Source: Pseudomonas denitrificans (nom. rej.)
GTDB taxonomy: Bacteria; Pseudomonadota; Gammaproteobacteria; Pseudomonadales; Pseudomonadaceae
Assembly (NCBI RefSeq): GCF_008807415.1
Contig: NZ_CP043626.1
Span: 4,750,501 to 4,814,500 of the forward strand
Reading direction: 5' to 3'
DNA length: 64,000 nucleotides
A program made the position numbers and the translations under genes. Below the pieces are notes generated by a model that ran no database searches, was not told the origin of the DNA, and saw nothing but the letters and a program-made list of their open reading frames with translations. Below, piece by piece: positions 18,524-27,339 of the stretch; position 1 is the first letter of the stretch, and every line of letters starts with the position of its first letter.

Positions 18524-19282
18524 TTACAGGTAACTGTTGAGCACGTCGTCGACAAAGCCTTCGGCGCGCATCTTGTCCAGCGCCGACTGCAGCTTCTGCA
18601 CCACGGCATCCGGAGTCTCGCGGTTCAGCGCGAGGAACAACTGGTCGCTGTTGAAGCGCAGCACGGTCTTCAGGCCGGTGACGCCCACCTGCTTGGCCAG
18701 GTAGCGGCCCGCCGGGTCACCGCTGGCCCACAGGTCGATCTGACCGTCGCGCAGCTTGGCGGCATTCTCCTGGTCACGCAGCGCCAGCACCGGCTCGAAG
18801 CCGTGCTCGCCGAGGTACTGGGCCATGGCATCGCCCTTGTAGGCGCCGACGCGATATTTCTTCGCTTCATCCAGGTTATTGAGGGCGATGGGGCTGTCGG
18901 CCTTGGCCAGCAGGACCCAGTCGTCCGGACCGATCGGGCCGACCCATTTGAACTGGCTCTCGCGCTCGGGCAGGCGCGCGGTGACGAACACGCCGTAGCC
19001 GGGCTTCTCCAGCGCCAGCTTGTAGATGCGATCCCAGGGGAAGCGCAGGGTCAGGCTGTACTGCACGCCGGCACGCTTGAACATCTCCTTGACGATATCC
19101 ACGGCGATGCCGTCGATGCTGTCTTCCTGGGCGAAGTTCTTGCCGTTGATGGCCATGTTGTAGGGAGGGAAGTTCTCGGTGAGCAGCACCACGCTGTAGT
19201 CCGAAGAATCCGTTTCAGCCCTTGCCGCGCTGGCCAGAAGCAGGCCGCAGCCTAGCCATGCGAGCAGAATGCGCTTCAGCAT
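18524..19282 (-). CDS. Periplasmic amino-acid-binding-like protein (SBP_bac_3), copy 2
   Basis: A 252-residue paralogue of the downstream gene, sharing LLTENFPP(F/Y)NMA, MFKRAG(I/V)QYSL, LRFPWDR, FKWVGPI, LRDQEN and LRFN along its length. The ATG at 19282 has AGGAAA seven bases upstream. The signal peptide (MLKRILLAWLGCGLLLASAA) ends near ARAET. The two genes run leftward with a 152-bp gap containing a hairpin. Members of this family bind polar amino acids or related small ligands; the ligand cannot be inferred here. Confidence 0.9.
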   Translation of the reverse strand: MLKRILLAWLGCGLLLASAARAETDSSDYSVVLLTENFPPYNMAINGKNFAQEDSIDGIAVDIVKEMFKRAGVQYSLTLRFPWDRIYKLALEKPGYGVFVTARLPERESQFKWVGPIGPDDWVLLAKADSPIALNNLDEAKKYRVGAYKGDAMAQYLGEHGFEPVLALRDQENAAKLRDGQIDLWASGDPAGRYLAKQVGVTGLKTVLRFNSDQLFLALNRETPDAVVQKLQSALDKMRAEGFVDDVLNSYL

Positions 19283-19526
19283 CGAGATATTTCCTGCGTA
19301 TGACATTTCTGAGAAGGCGCAGAGCTTACTCGGAGAATTGACGTCAATAAACCCTATGAATATGGCGATGGGACATAGATACGCCAGTATCCCGATCCAA
19401 AAACGCCAGCACCTTGACCAGGATGCGCCATAACCTTGACCGAAGCCTTGAGCTAGCAAGCTTCATGCGCAGAAAGGGAATGCGGCCACCGGACGCAGGG
19501 GAAGGACGGCCCGGGAGAGAGCCATC

Positions 19527-19547
19527 GGGCCGGGAGAACCCCGGCCC
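19527..19547 (-). terminator. GC-rich hairpin after hisF (weak terminator candidate)
   Basis: GGGCCGGG-AGAA and CCCGGCCC arms lie immediately downstream of the hisF stop. No T run follows, so termination is uncertain. Confidence 0.4.
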
Positions 19548-19555
19548 GGAAGGGA

Positions 19556-20326
19556 TCAGCGCACGACGATACCGCGGCTGGCCAGGTAGGCCTTGGCCTC
19601 CGGCACGCTGTACTCGCCGAAGTGGAAGATGCTCGCCGCAAGAACCGCGTCGGCCTTGCCTTCGATGATGCCGGCAGCCAGGTGCTCCAGGTTGCCGACG
19701 CCGCCGGAGGCGATCACCGGCACGCCCACGGCCTCGCTGATGGCGCGGGTCACGCCCAGGTCGTAGCCGCTCTTGACGCCGTCCTGGTCCATGCTGGTCA
19801 GCAGGATTTCACCGGCGCCCAGGCCTTCCATCTTCTTCGCCCATTCGACCGCGTCCAGCCCGGTGGGCTTGCGCCCGCCGTGGGTGAAGATTTCCCAGCG
19901 CGGCGCCTCGCCCGGCGCCGAGACCTTCTTCGCGTCGATGGCGACCACGATGCACTGTGAGCCGAAGCGCGCGGCGGCTTCGCCGACGAACTCCGGGGTG
20001 AACACCGCCGCGGTGTTGATCGAGACCTTGTCCGCACCGGCGTTGAGCAGATTGCGAATGTCCTGCACCGTCCTGACGCCGCCGCCCACGGTCAGCGGGA
20101 TGAACACCTGGCTGGCCATGCGCTCGACGGTATGCAGGGTGGTATCGCGGCCATCGACGCTGGCGGTGATGTCGAGGAAGGTGATCTCGTCCGCACCCTG
20201 CTCGTCGTAGCGACGGGCGATTTCCACCGGGTCACCGGCGTCGCGGATGTTCTCGAACTTGACGCCCTTCACCACGCGGCCGTTGTCCACGTCGAGGCAG
20301 GGAATGATGCGTTTAGCCAGTGCCAT
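19556..20326 (-). CDS. hisF: Imidazole glycerol phosphate synthase cyclase subunit HisF
   Basis: TIM-barrel cyclase that uses ammonia from HisH to convert PRFAR to imidazole glycerol phosphate and AICAR in histidine synthesis. It has 256 residues from the ATG at 20326 ([20 protein letters not shown]). Catalytic Asp residues are in PCLDVDNG and in LLTSMDQDG, and phosphate-binding glycines are in TVGGGVR and ASGGVGN. It is the last gene of the leftward his cluster, 112 bp downstream of hisA with a dispersed palindrome in the gap. Confidence 0.97.
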   Translation of the reverse strand: MALAKRIIPCLDVDNGRVVKGVKFENIRDAGDPVEIARRYDEQGADEITFLDITASVDGRDTTLHTVERMASQVFIPLTVGGGVRTVQDIRNLLNAGADKVSINTAAVFTPEFVGEAAARFGSQCIVVAIDAKKVSAPGEAPRWEIFTHGGRKPTGLDAVEWAKKMEGLGAGEILLTSMDQDGVKSGYDLGVTRAISEAVGVPVIASGGVGNLEHLAAGIIEGKADAVLAASIFHFGEYSVPEAKAYLASRGIVVR

Positions 20327-20338
20327 AGCAATGCTCTC

Positions 20339-20374
20339 GTAGGATGGGTGGAGCGCAGCGATGCCCATGCTGCC
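20339..20374. repeat. Dispersed palindromic element, copy 2
   Basis: GTAGGATGGGTGGAGCGCAG followed by CGATGCCCAT is a diverged copy of the element at 2802-2837. It lies in the hisA-hisF gap. Confidence 0.55.
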
Positions 20375-20438
20375 GGACCACCCCAGGTCCTCAGTGCCGG
20401 GCCATGCCGTTTCGCGGCACGCCCAGCCTGCGTTCAGG

Positions 20439-21176
20439 TCAGCCTTTGAAGCTGTCGCACAGTGCCTGTGCTTCGGCGACGTCGAGGGTGCCTTCGTAGA
20501 TCGCGCGGCCGGTGATGGCGCCGACGATGCCCGGCGTACGGGCGTCCAGCAGCTTCTGGATATCACCCAGGTTGTGGATGCCGCCCGAAGCGATCACCGG
20601 AATACGCGTGGCGTTGGCCAGGGCAGCGGTGGCTTCGACGTTGCAGCCCTGCATCATGCCGTCCTTGGCGATGTCGGTGTAGACGATCGCCGAGACGCCA
20701 TCGGCCTCGAAACGCTTGGCCAGGTCGATGACCTGTACCGAGCTCACTTCCGCCCAGCCGTCGGTGGCGACGAAGCCGTCTTTCGCGTCGAGGCCGACGA
20801 TCACCTTGCCGGGGAAGGCCTTGCAGGCTTCGGCGACGAATTCCGGCTGCTTGACCGCCTTGGTGCCGATGATCACGTAGCTGACGCCGGCGCGGACGTA
20901 GTGCTCGATGGTTTCCAGCGAGCGGATGCCGCCGCCGATCTGGATCGGCAGGTTCGGGTAGCGCTTGGCGATCGCGGTAACCACTTCACCGTTGACCGGC
21001 TTGCCTTCGAAGGCGCCGTTCAGGTCCACCAGGTGCAGACGGCGGCAACCGCCCTCCACCCACTTGGCGGCCATGGACACCGGGTCGTCGGAGAACACCG
21101 TAGCGTCTTCCATCAGGCCCTGGCGCAGGCGCACGCAGGCGCCGTCTTTCAGATCGATTGCGGGGATGATCAGCAT
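20439..21176 (-). CDS. hisA: Phosphoribosylformimino-5-aminoimidazole carboxamide ribotide isomerase HisA
   Basis: TIM-barrel isomerase that converts ProFAR to PRFAR in histidine biosynthesis. The 245-residue protein begins [20 protein letters not shown], with the catalytic Asp of AIDLKDG. It also has the phosphate-binding [11 protein letters not shown] and [11 protein letters not shown] motifs and the second catalytic Asp in YTDIAKDGM. It shares the half-barrel symmetry of neighbouring hisF. It follows the DUF2164 gene by 40 bp in the leftward operon. Confidence 0.97.
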   Translation of the reverse strand: MLIIPAIDLKDGACVRLRQGLMEDATVFSDDPVSMAAKWVEGGCRRLHLVDLNGAFEGKPVNGEVVTAIAKRYPNLPIQIGGGIRSLETIEHYVRAGVSYVIIGTKAVKQPEFVAEACKAFPGKVIVGLDAKDGFVATDGWAEVSSVQVIDLAKRFEADGVSAIVYTDIAKDGMMQGCNVEATAALANATRIPVIASGGIHNLGDIQKLLDARTPGIVGAITGRAIYEGTLDVAEAQALCDSFKG

Positions 21177-21216
21177 GGGTTGAACCTGCTCGAATCCAAA
21201 GATGAATGGGGTCGGG

Positions 21217-21477
21217 TCAGCTCTTCTCGAGCGCCCACAAGTCGCTTTCGATGCTCTCGAACCGGTCTTTCAGGTGAGACTGCACGTCGAAGATCGCCTT
21301 GTTGTAGAACAGCGGGCCGAACTCGCGCAGGAAGAAGTCCAGCGCCTCTTCGGCCTCGAAGGAACCGACGTCCAGCTCGAAGCGATCTTCGAGAAAACGC
21401 TGGATCGCCCGCGCCGCGCTCTGGCGCTGGGCGCCGTCGAGTTCGAGGATCGCCGGCTTGTCCTTCTGGCGGGCCAT
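21217..21477 (-). CDS. DUF2164 domain-containing protein
   Basis: An 86-residue soluble protein ([20 protein letters not shown]) with the DUF2164 pattern: a helical segment [20 protein letters not shown] then [24 protein letters not shown]. It begins 3 bp after the hisH stop and ends 40 bp before hisA, so it is co-transcribed with the his genes. No catalytic motif is visible and the function is unknown. A role in histidine synthesis is suggested only by position. Confidence 0.88.
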   Translation of the reverse strand: MARQKDKPAILELDGAQRQSAARAIQRFLEDRFELDVGSFEAEEALDFFLREFGPLFYNKAIFDVQSHLKDRFESIESDLWALEKS

Positions 21478-21480
21478 GGC

Positions 21481-22119
21481 TTACCAGCGCCCGTCCCAGG
21501 CGGCGAAGTTCTGCAGCAGCTGCAGGCCATGGGTATGGCTCTTCTCCGGGTGGAACTGCACGGCGAAGCGCGAACCATCGGCCAGCGCGGCGGCGAAATC
21601 AACGCCGTAATGGCCGCGACCAACCACCTGGCGCGGGTTGCCAGCCTGGATGTAGTAGCTGTGCACGAAGTAGAAACGCGCGCGGTCGGGGATGTCGTGC
21701 CACAGCGGGTGATCCACGCTCTGTGCCACTTCGTTCCAGCCCATGTGCGGCACCTTCAGGTGCTCGCCGTCCTCGTGCAGGTCCTTGCCGAAGAAGCGCA
21801 CCTGGCCGGGGAACAGGCCGATGCAATCGACACCGTCGTTTTCCTCGCTACGCTCCAGCAGCGCCTGCATGCCGACGCAGATGCCGAGGAACGGACGGTC
21901 CTGGCTGACTTCGCGCACCAGGCTGTCGAAGCCCAGACGCTTGATCTCGGCCATGCAATCGCGGATCGCGCCGACGCCGGGGAACACCACGCGGTCCGCC
22001 TCACGGATCACGTTGGCGTCGCTGGTCACCAGCACGCGACCGGCGCCCACGCGCTCAAGCGCCTTGGACACCGAGTGCAGGTTGCCCATGCCGTAGTCGA
22101 TGACGGCTACCGTCTGCAT
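21481..22119 (-). CDS. hisH: Imidazole glycerol phosphate synthase glutaminase subunit HisH
   Basis: Class I glutamine amidotransferase that supplies ammonia to HisF. It has 212 residues from the ATG at 22119, which shares one base with the hisB stop (TAATG). Visible motifs are DYGMGNLHS, the oxyanion strand, the nucleophile Cys in [11 protein letters not shown], and the His-Glu pair in VQFHPEKSH. An alternative GTG start at 22128 would add three residues. It lies between hisB and the DUF2164 gene. Confidence 0.96.
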   Translation of the reverse strand: MQTVAVIDYGMGNLHSVSKALERVGAGRVLVTSDANVIREADRVVFPGVGAIRDCMAEIKRLGFDSLVREVSQDRPFLGICVGMQALLERSEENDGVDCIGLFPGQVRFFGKDLHEDGEHLKVPHMGWNEVAQSVDHPLWHDIPDRARFYFVHSYYIQAGNPRQVVGRGHYGVDFAAALADGSRFAVQFHPEKSHTHGLQLLQNFAAWDGRW

Positions 22120-22712
22120 TACAGACACCCTTTGGTGGACGGCATCTGGCCGGCCATGCGCTCATCCAGCTCGATGGCCATGCGCAGCGCGCGACCGAAG
22201 GCCTTGAACACCGTCTCGATCTGGTGGTGGGTGTTGTGCCCGCGCAGGTTGTCGATGTGCAGGGTGACGTTGGCGTGGTTGACGAAGCCCTGGAAGAACT
22301 CCATGAACAGGTCGACATCGAAGCCACCGACGCTGGCGCGGGTGAACGGCACGTGCATCTGCAGGCCGGGGCGGCCGGAGAAGTCGATGACCACGCGCGA
22401 CAGCGCCTCGTCCAGCGGCACGTAGGCATGGCCGTAGCGGCGGATGCCTTTCTTGTCGCCGATGGCCTTGGCGAAGGCCTGGCCGAGGGTGATGCCGATG
22501 TCTTCGACGGTATGGTGATCGTCGATATGCAGGTCGCCCTTGCACTCGATGTCCAGGTCGATCAGGCCGTGGCGGGCGATCTGGTCCATCATGTGCTCGA
22601 GGAAGGGAACCCCGGTATCGAAGCGGGCCTTGCCCGTTCCATCCAGGTCGATGGAAACCTTGATCTGGGTTTCCAGGGTGTCGCGCGCGACGGATGCCTT
22701 GCGTTCGGCCAT
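22119..22712 (-). CDS. hisB: Imidazoleglycerol-phosphate dehydratase HisB
   Basis: Manganese enzyme that dehydrates imidazole glycerol phosphate. The 197-residue monofunctional form starts at 22712 ([20 protein letters not shown]), the normal length for pseudomonads. The metal-binding motifs [29 protein letters not shown] and [11 protein letters not shown] are all present. It is the first gene of the leftward his operon, with its promoter expected in 22713-22850. Confidence 0.97.
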   Translation of the reverse strand: MAERKASVARDTLETQIKVSIDLDGTGKARFDTGVPFLEHMMDQIARHGLIDLDIECKGDLHIDDHHTVEDIGITLGQAFAKAIGDKKGIRRYGHAYVPLDEALSRVVIDFSGRPGLQMHVPFTRASVGGFDVDLFMEFFQGFVNHANVTLHIDNLRGHNTHHQIETVFKAFGRALRMAIELDERMAGQMPSTKGCL

Positions 22713-22852
22713 CACCAGCTCCACAGCTAACACTGCACGTAATTATAAGAAGGGGCGGCATTATAGGCGCGCCGGGCGCTGCGCGGCTATGGGCGGTGGT
22801 CGGCGCTGGCCGATAGTCCTACACTGCGCGGCTCGCCTTCCGAGGATTGCCC

Positions 22853-23251
22853 ATGCCCGTCGTCGTCCAGCACCTGACCCAGCCCAGCGACCAGGACCGC
22901 CAGGACCTGCTGAAGATCTACGCCGACGCGCCACAATGGCTGCTGGCGCCGTTCACCGATGCCGATGCACTGGTCACCCGCGGGCTTGCCGAGGGCCGGC
23001 TGTTCACCGGGCGCTTCAACGACCGCCTGCTGGGCGCCGCGTGGATCGAGCGAGACGACGACACCTGGCGGCTTTCCCGCCTGTGCGTGCGCCAGGTTAC
23101 CCGCAACCGCGGCGTCGCCCGGCGCCTGCTGGAAGAAGCCCAGCGCCTGGCCGTCCTGCAGGGTGCCGCGCTGCGCCTGAGCGCTCCGCAAGATCAACCC
23201 GAAGCCGCGCGCTTCGCCGAGCACCTGGGCCTGACACTGCTGCCAGCCTGA
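22853..23251 (+). CDS. PanZ-like GNAT-family acetyl-CoA sensor
   Basis: A 132-residue protein of the GNAT fold. The ATG at 22853 has GAGG seven bases upstream; an upstream TTG in the same frame is less likely. The sequence PSDQDRQDLLKIYADAP, GRFNDRLLGAAWIE and RLCVRQVTRNRGVARRLLEEA resembles PanZ (PanM), which binds acetyl-CoA and promotes PanD maturation and inhibition in pantothenate synthesis. The acetyl-CoA-binding segment is VTRNRGVARRLL. The assignment rests on resemblance in my memory of the family; a generic N-acetyltransferase is the alternative. Confidence 0.75.
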   Translation: MPVVVQHLTQPSDQDRQDLLKIYADAPQWLLAPFTDADALVTRGLAEGRLFTGRFNDRLLGAAWIERDDDTWRLSRLCVRQVTRNRGVARRLLEEAQRLAVLQGAALRLSAPQDQPEAARFAEHLGLTLLPA

Positions 23252-23392
23252 CCCGCCATCACCGGGGAACCGCGCCGCAAGTCCCCGTTCAAACCCCGCA
23301 ATACCTGCGCCTGCCTTTCCGGGCTGGGGCGCCGCTGCGTCATTGGTATACTTTCCCGCTACTCCACCCGCCGCCTGAACAAGGACCCGTCC

Positions 23393-25621
23393 ATGAAAGC
23401 GTTCGGCAAAATCATCGGCATCATTGCCCTGGTCCTGCTGCTGCTCATCGTCGCCGCCGGCTTCGTGCTGAGCCATTTCTTCGATCCGAATGACTACAAG
23501 GACGAGATCCGCCAGCTCGCCCGGGACAAGGCCAACCTCGAACTGAACCTCAAGGGCGACATTGGCTGGAGCCTGTTCCCCTGGCTGGGCCTGGAACTGC
23601 ATGACACCAGCGTGGCGAGCCTGCAGACACCGGACAAGCCGTTCGCCGACGCGCAGCTGCTGGCCATGTCCGTACGCGTGCTGCCGCTGCTGCGTAAAGA
23701 AGTGCAGATGAGCGACATCCGCGTCGAAGGCCTGACCCTTTCCCTGAACAAGGACAAGAACGGCGTCGGCAACTGGGAAAGCATCGGCAAGCCCGCCCAG
23801 CCGGCCGCCGGCACCCCGCCCGCCGCACAACCGGCGCCCGCGCCGAGCGAGCCGGCGAAGCCCGCCGCTGGCGAAGGCCACCAGGCGATGAAGCTGGACA
23901 TCGACAGCCTGAGCGTGAAGAACGCCCGCATCGATTACGCCGATGCCCAGAGCGGCAAGAACTACAGCGTGGAGGGCATCGAGCTGACCACCGGCGCCAT
24001 CCGCGAAGGCAGCAACATCCCGCTCAAGCTCAGCGCCTACCTGGGCACCAACCAGCCGGTGATCCGCGCGCGCACCGAACTGACCGGGAACCTGCGCTTC
24101 GACCGCGCGCTCAAGCGCTACCAGCTCGAAGACGCCAAGCTCTCCGGCGAAGTCTCCGGCGATCCGTTCCAGGGCAAGACCGCCAACTACAGCGCCCAGG
24201 GCCAGCTGGTACTCGACCAGGCCGCCCAGGTCGCCGAGTGGAACGGCCTGAAGGTCACCGTCAACCAGCTGCGCGCCCTGGGTGAGCTGAAGGCCCGCGA
24301 GCTGGATAAAGAGCCCAAGTTCGATGGCGGCTTGTCGCTGGCACCCTTCAACCTGCGCGAATTCCTCGAAGGCATCGGCCAGACCCTGCCGGAAATGGCC
24401 GACACCACCACCCTCACCAAGCTGGAGCTGGCCACTCGCATCAGCGGTACTCGCAACAGCCTGGCCCTGAACGACATCAACCTGAAGCTGGACGACAGCG
24501 CCTTCAGCGGCAATCTCGGCATCGCCGACTTCGGTAAGCAGGCGATCCGCGCCCAACTGTCCGGCGACAAGCTGAACCTCGACCGCTACCTGCCGGCCAA
24601 GGTCAAGAAAGCCCAGGACGCCACCAACAGCGCGCGCAAGGCCGAAGTCGACGCCACCGCGCAGAACGCCATCAAGGGCGACACCCCGCTGCCCAGCCAG
24701 CCGACTCAGCAGGCCTGGAGCGACGCCCCGCTGCTGCCCATCGCTCGCCTGCGCGCACTGGACCTCGACGCCGGCCTGAACCTCGGCCAGCTGACCCTGG
24801 ACAAGCTGCCCATCGACAACGCCGTGCTCAAGCTGCGCGGCCAGGGCGGCCTGCTCAACCTCGACGACCTGCGCGGCGAGCTCTACGACGGCAAGTTCAA
24901 CGCCACCGCCACCCTCGACGTGCGCCAGGACGTACCGACCCTGCAGGCGAAGAAGCACATCGCCGACGTACCGGTGGAGCGCCTGCTCGAATCCCAGGGC
25001 CAGAAGCCGCCGGTAAAGGGCCTGCTCGACCTCGACGCCGACATCACCACCCAGGGCAACAGTCAAAAGGCCTGGATCGACAACCTCAACGGCACCGCGC
25101 ACTTCGTCCTGACCCAGGGCGTGTTGCTCAATGCCAACCTTGAACAGCAGCTGTGCCAGGGCATCGCCACGCTCAACCGCAAGTCGCTGACTGGCGAGCA
25201 TGGCGGCAAGGACACTCCGTTCCGCGAGCTGCAGGGCAACCTGGTGTTCCGCAATGGCGTAGCCAGCAACCCGGACCTCAAGGCCAGCATTCCCGGCCTG
25301 ACCGTCAAGGCCGACGGCGACCTCGACCTGCGCGTGCTGGGTATGGACTACCGCGTCGGCGTCACCATCGAAGGCGACAAGAGCGACATGCCCGACCCCG
25401 CCTGCGAAGTGAACAAGCGCTATGTCGGCATCGAATGGCCGCTGCGCTGCCGCGGCCCGCTGGAACTGGGCGCCAAGGCCTGCCGCCTGGACAAGGACGG
25501 CATCGGCAAGATCGCCGCACGGTTGGCCGGGGACCGGCTGAACCAGAAACTCGAAGAGAAGCTCGGCGACAAGGTCAGTCCCGAACTCAAAGACGCACTC
25601 AAAGGGCTGTTCAAGAAGTGA
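23393..25621 (+). CDS. AsmA family protein
   Basis: A 742-residue envelope protein of the AsmA/YhjG type, anchored by one N-terminal helix ([20 protein letters not shown]). The AsmA N-terminal motif [20 protein letters not shown] follows. A Pro/Ala-rich linker lies near 135-165, and the C-terminal AsmA_2 region runs over about 440-700 ([40 protein letters not shown]). Such proteins span the periplasm and affect outer-membrane lipid transport. The stop overlaps the mutY GTG, giving an asmA-mutY-yggX operon. Confidence 0.92.
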   Translation: MKAFGKIIGIIALVLLLLIVAAGFVLSHFFDPNDYKDEIRQLARDKANLELNLKGDIGWSLFPWLGLELHDTSVASLQTPDKPFADAQLLAMSVRVLPLLRKEVQMSDIRVEGLTLSLNKDKNGVGNWESIGKPAQPAAGTPPAAQPAPAPSEPAKPAAGEGHQAMKLDIDSLSVKNARIDYADAQSGKNYSVEGIELTTGAIREGSNIPLKLSAYLGTNQPVIRARTELTGNLRFDRALKRYQLEDAKLSGEVSGDPFQGKTANYSAQGQLVLDQAAQVAEWNGLKVTVNQLRALGELKARELDKEPKFDGGLSLAPFNLREFLEGIGQTLPEMADTTTLTKLELATRISGTRNSLALNDINLKLDDSAFSGNLGIADFGKQAIRAQLSGDKLNLDRYLPAKVKKAQDATNSARKAEVDATAQNAIKGDTPLPSQPTQQAWSDAPLLPIARLRALDLDAGLNLGQLTLDKLPIDNAVLKLRGQGGLLNLDDLRGELYDGKFNATATLDVRQDVPTLQAKKHIADVPVERLLESQGQKPPVKGLLDLDADITTQGNSQKAWIDNLNGTAHFVLTQGVLLNANLEQQLCQGIATLNRKSLTGEHGGKDTPFRELQGNLVFRNGVASNPDLKASIPGLTVKADGDLDLRVLGMDYRVGVTIEGDKSDMPDPACEVNKRYVGIEWPLRCRGPLELGAKACRLDKDGIGKIAARLAGDRLNQKLEEKLGDKVSPELKDALKGLFKK

Positions 25622-26685
25622 CCCCGCAAAGCTTCAATCAGGCCGTGCTCGACTGGTTCGACACGCACGGCCGCCATGACCTGCCCTGGCAGCAGAACAT
25701 CACGCCCTACCGGGTGTGGGTCTCGGAAATCATGCTGCAGCAGACCCAGGTCAGCACCGTGATGGGCTACTACGACCGCTTCATGACGGCGCTGCCGACG
25801 GTGGCGGACCTGGCCAACGCGCCGGAAGACGAAGTGCTGCACCTGTGGACGGGCCTGGGCTACTACACCCGTGCCCGCAACCTGCACAAGACCGCGAAGA
25901 CGGTGATGGAACAGCACGGCGGAGAATTCCCCCGCGACGTCGAACAGCTCGCCGAGCTGCCCGGCATCGGCCGCTCCACCGCCGGCGCCATCGCCAGCAT
26001 CTCCATGGGGCAGCGTGCGCCGATCCTCGACGGCAACGTCAAGCGCGTGCTCGCGCGCTACATCGCCTGCGACGGCTATCCGGGCGAGCCCAAGGTCGCC
26101 AGACAGCTGTGGGACGCCGCCGAGCGCTTCACGCCGCAGGAGCGGGTCAACCACTACACCCAGGCGATGATGGACCTGGGCGCCACCCTCTGCACCCGCA
26201 GCAAGCCGAGCTGCCTGCTCTGCCCGCTGCGCGAGGGCTGCCGCGCGCACTTCCTCGGCCGCGAGACCGACTTCCCGGTCTCCAAGCCACGCAAGGCGCT
26301 GCCGCAGAAACGCACGCTGATGCCGATCCTGGCCAACCGCGAGGGCGACATCCTGCTCTACCGCCGTCCGTCGACCGGACTCTGGGGCGGCCTGTGGAGC
26401 TTCCCCGAACTGGACGACCTGGCCGCCCTCGACCCACTGGCCCAGCGCCACGCCCTGCGCCTGGGCGAGCGGCGCGAGCTGCCCGGCCTGACCCATACCT
26501 TCAGCCACTTCCAGCTGGCCATCGAGCCCTGGCTGGTGCGCGTCGAGGACGCAGCCCCCGCCGTGGCCGAGGCCGACTGGCTCTGGTATAACCTCGCCAC
26601 CCCGCCGCGGCTCGGCCTTGCCGCCCCGGTGAAGAAGCTGCTCAAACGAGCCGCCGACGTGTTGAACGCAGGAGAAATGTCATGA
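25618..26685 (+). CDS. mutY: Adenine DNA glycosylase MutY
   Basis: Base-excision enzyme that removes adenine mispaired with 8-oxoguanine. It has 355 residues from a GTG at 25618 that overlaps the asmA TGA. The catalytic Glu is in [11 protein letters not shown], and the helix-hairpin-helix motif [13 protein letters not shown] is followed by the catalytic Asp in ILDGNVKR. The [4Fe-4S] ligands follow the pattern C-x6-C-x2-C-x5-C ([17 protein letters not shown]). A C-terminal NUDIX-like 8-oxoG recognition domain (about 230-350) is complete. yggX overlaps the end. Confidence 0.96.
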   Translation: MTPQSFNQAVLDWFDTHGRHDLPWQQNITPYRVWVSEIMLQQTQVSTVMGYYDRFMTALPTVADLANAPEDEVLHLWTGLGYYTRARNLHKTAKTVMEQHGGEFPRDVEQLAELPGIGRSTAGAIASISMGQRAPILDGNVKRVLARYIACDGYPGEPKVARQLWDAAERFTPQERVNHYTQAMMDLGATLCTRSKPSCLLCPLREGCRAHFLGRETDFPVSKPRKALPQKRTLMPILANREGDILLYRRPSTGLWGGLWSFPELDDLAALDPLAQRHALRLGERRELPGLTHTFSHFQLAIEPWLVRVEDAAPAVAEADWLWYNLATPPRLGLAAPVKKLLKRAADVLNAGEMS

Positions 26686-26954
26686 CCCGACTGGTGATGT
26701 GCCGCAAATACAAAGAAGAGCTGCCCGGCCTCGATCGCGCGCCCTATCCCGGAGCCAAGGGCCAGGACATCTACGAGCACGTCTCGAAGAAAGCCTGGGA
26801 CGAATGGCAGAAGCACCAGACCATGCTGATCAACGAGCGTCGCCTGAACATGATGAATGCCGAGGATCGCAAGTTCCTCACCGCCGAGATGGACAAGTTC
26901 CTGTCGGGCGAGGAATACGCGCAGGCCGAGGGCTACGTCCCGCCCAGCGCGTAA
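26682..26954 (+). CDS. yggX: Oxidative damage protection / Fe(2+)-trafficking protein YggX
   Basis: A 90-residue cytoplasmic protein that protects iron-sulfur enzymes and is linked to MutY in many gammaproteobacteria. The family pattern is complete: [20 protein letters not shown] near the start with the conserved Cys, then [16 protein letters not shown] and [14 protein letters not shown]. The ATG at 26682 overlaps the mutY stop (ATGA). It is the last gene before the tRNA-Phe promoter. Confidence 0.96.
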   Translation: MTRLVMCRKYKEELPGLDRAPYPGAKGQDIYEHVSKKAWDEWQKHQTMLINERRLNMMNAEDRKFLTAEMDKFLSGEEYAQAEGYVPPSA

Positions 26955-26991
26955 GCTTCGGTATTATTTGAAAAATTTTTTCGCGGCACGC

Positions 26992-27020
26992 TTGACACCC
27001 CTTCCGAAAACCCTTTTAAT
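26992..27020 (+). promoter_or_regulatory. Sigma-70 promoter of tRNA-Phe
   Basis: TTGACA (26992-26997), a 17-bp spacer and TTTAAT (27015-27020), followed by a GCGC-rich discriminator typical of stringently controlled stable RNA promoters. It ends 12 bp before the tRNA. Confidence 0.88.
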
Positions 27021-27032
27021 GCGCGCCACGTT

Positions 27033-27108
27033 GCCCAGGTAGCTCAGTTGGTAGAGCAGGGGATTGAAAATCCCCGTGTCGGCGGTTCGATTCCGTCCCT
27101 GGGCACCA
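27033..27108 (+). tRNA. tRNA-Phe (GAA)
   Basis: A 76-nt cloverleaf with acceptor GCCCAGG pairing to CCTGGGC, D-loop AGCTCAGTTGGTAGAGC, anticodon GAA at 27066-27068 inside TTGAAAA, T-arm GGTTCGATTCC, and an encoded 3' CCA. Confidence 0.98.
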
Positions 27109-27117
27109 AGCCTTCCG

Positions 27118-27155
27118 AAAAGCCCCTGAAATCGCGAGATTTCAGGGGCTTTTTC
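27118..27155 (+). terminator. Rho-independent terminator of tRNA-Phe
   Basis: A long stem AGCCCCTGAAATC-GCGA-GATTTCAGGGGCT is followed by Ts. It is nearly symmetric and could work in both directions. Confidence 0.92.
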
Positions 27156-27339
27156 ATTCCGCCCCGCACAAGTCACTCCCCCGCCCCGGAACATTCCCGC
27201 GTTTCGTATCGAATGTTTGCCGAACCTCAGTGTCTACTGGCACATAGCACACCGATCTTTCAGAATCATGACCATCCGGACGATTTTCACCCTGTAGTGA
27301 GATACCCTCCGGGATTCGATGTTTCGTAGCGGAGTCACT

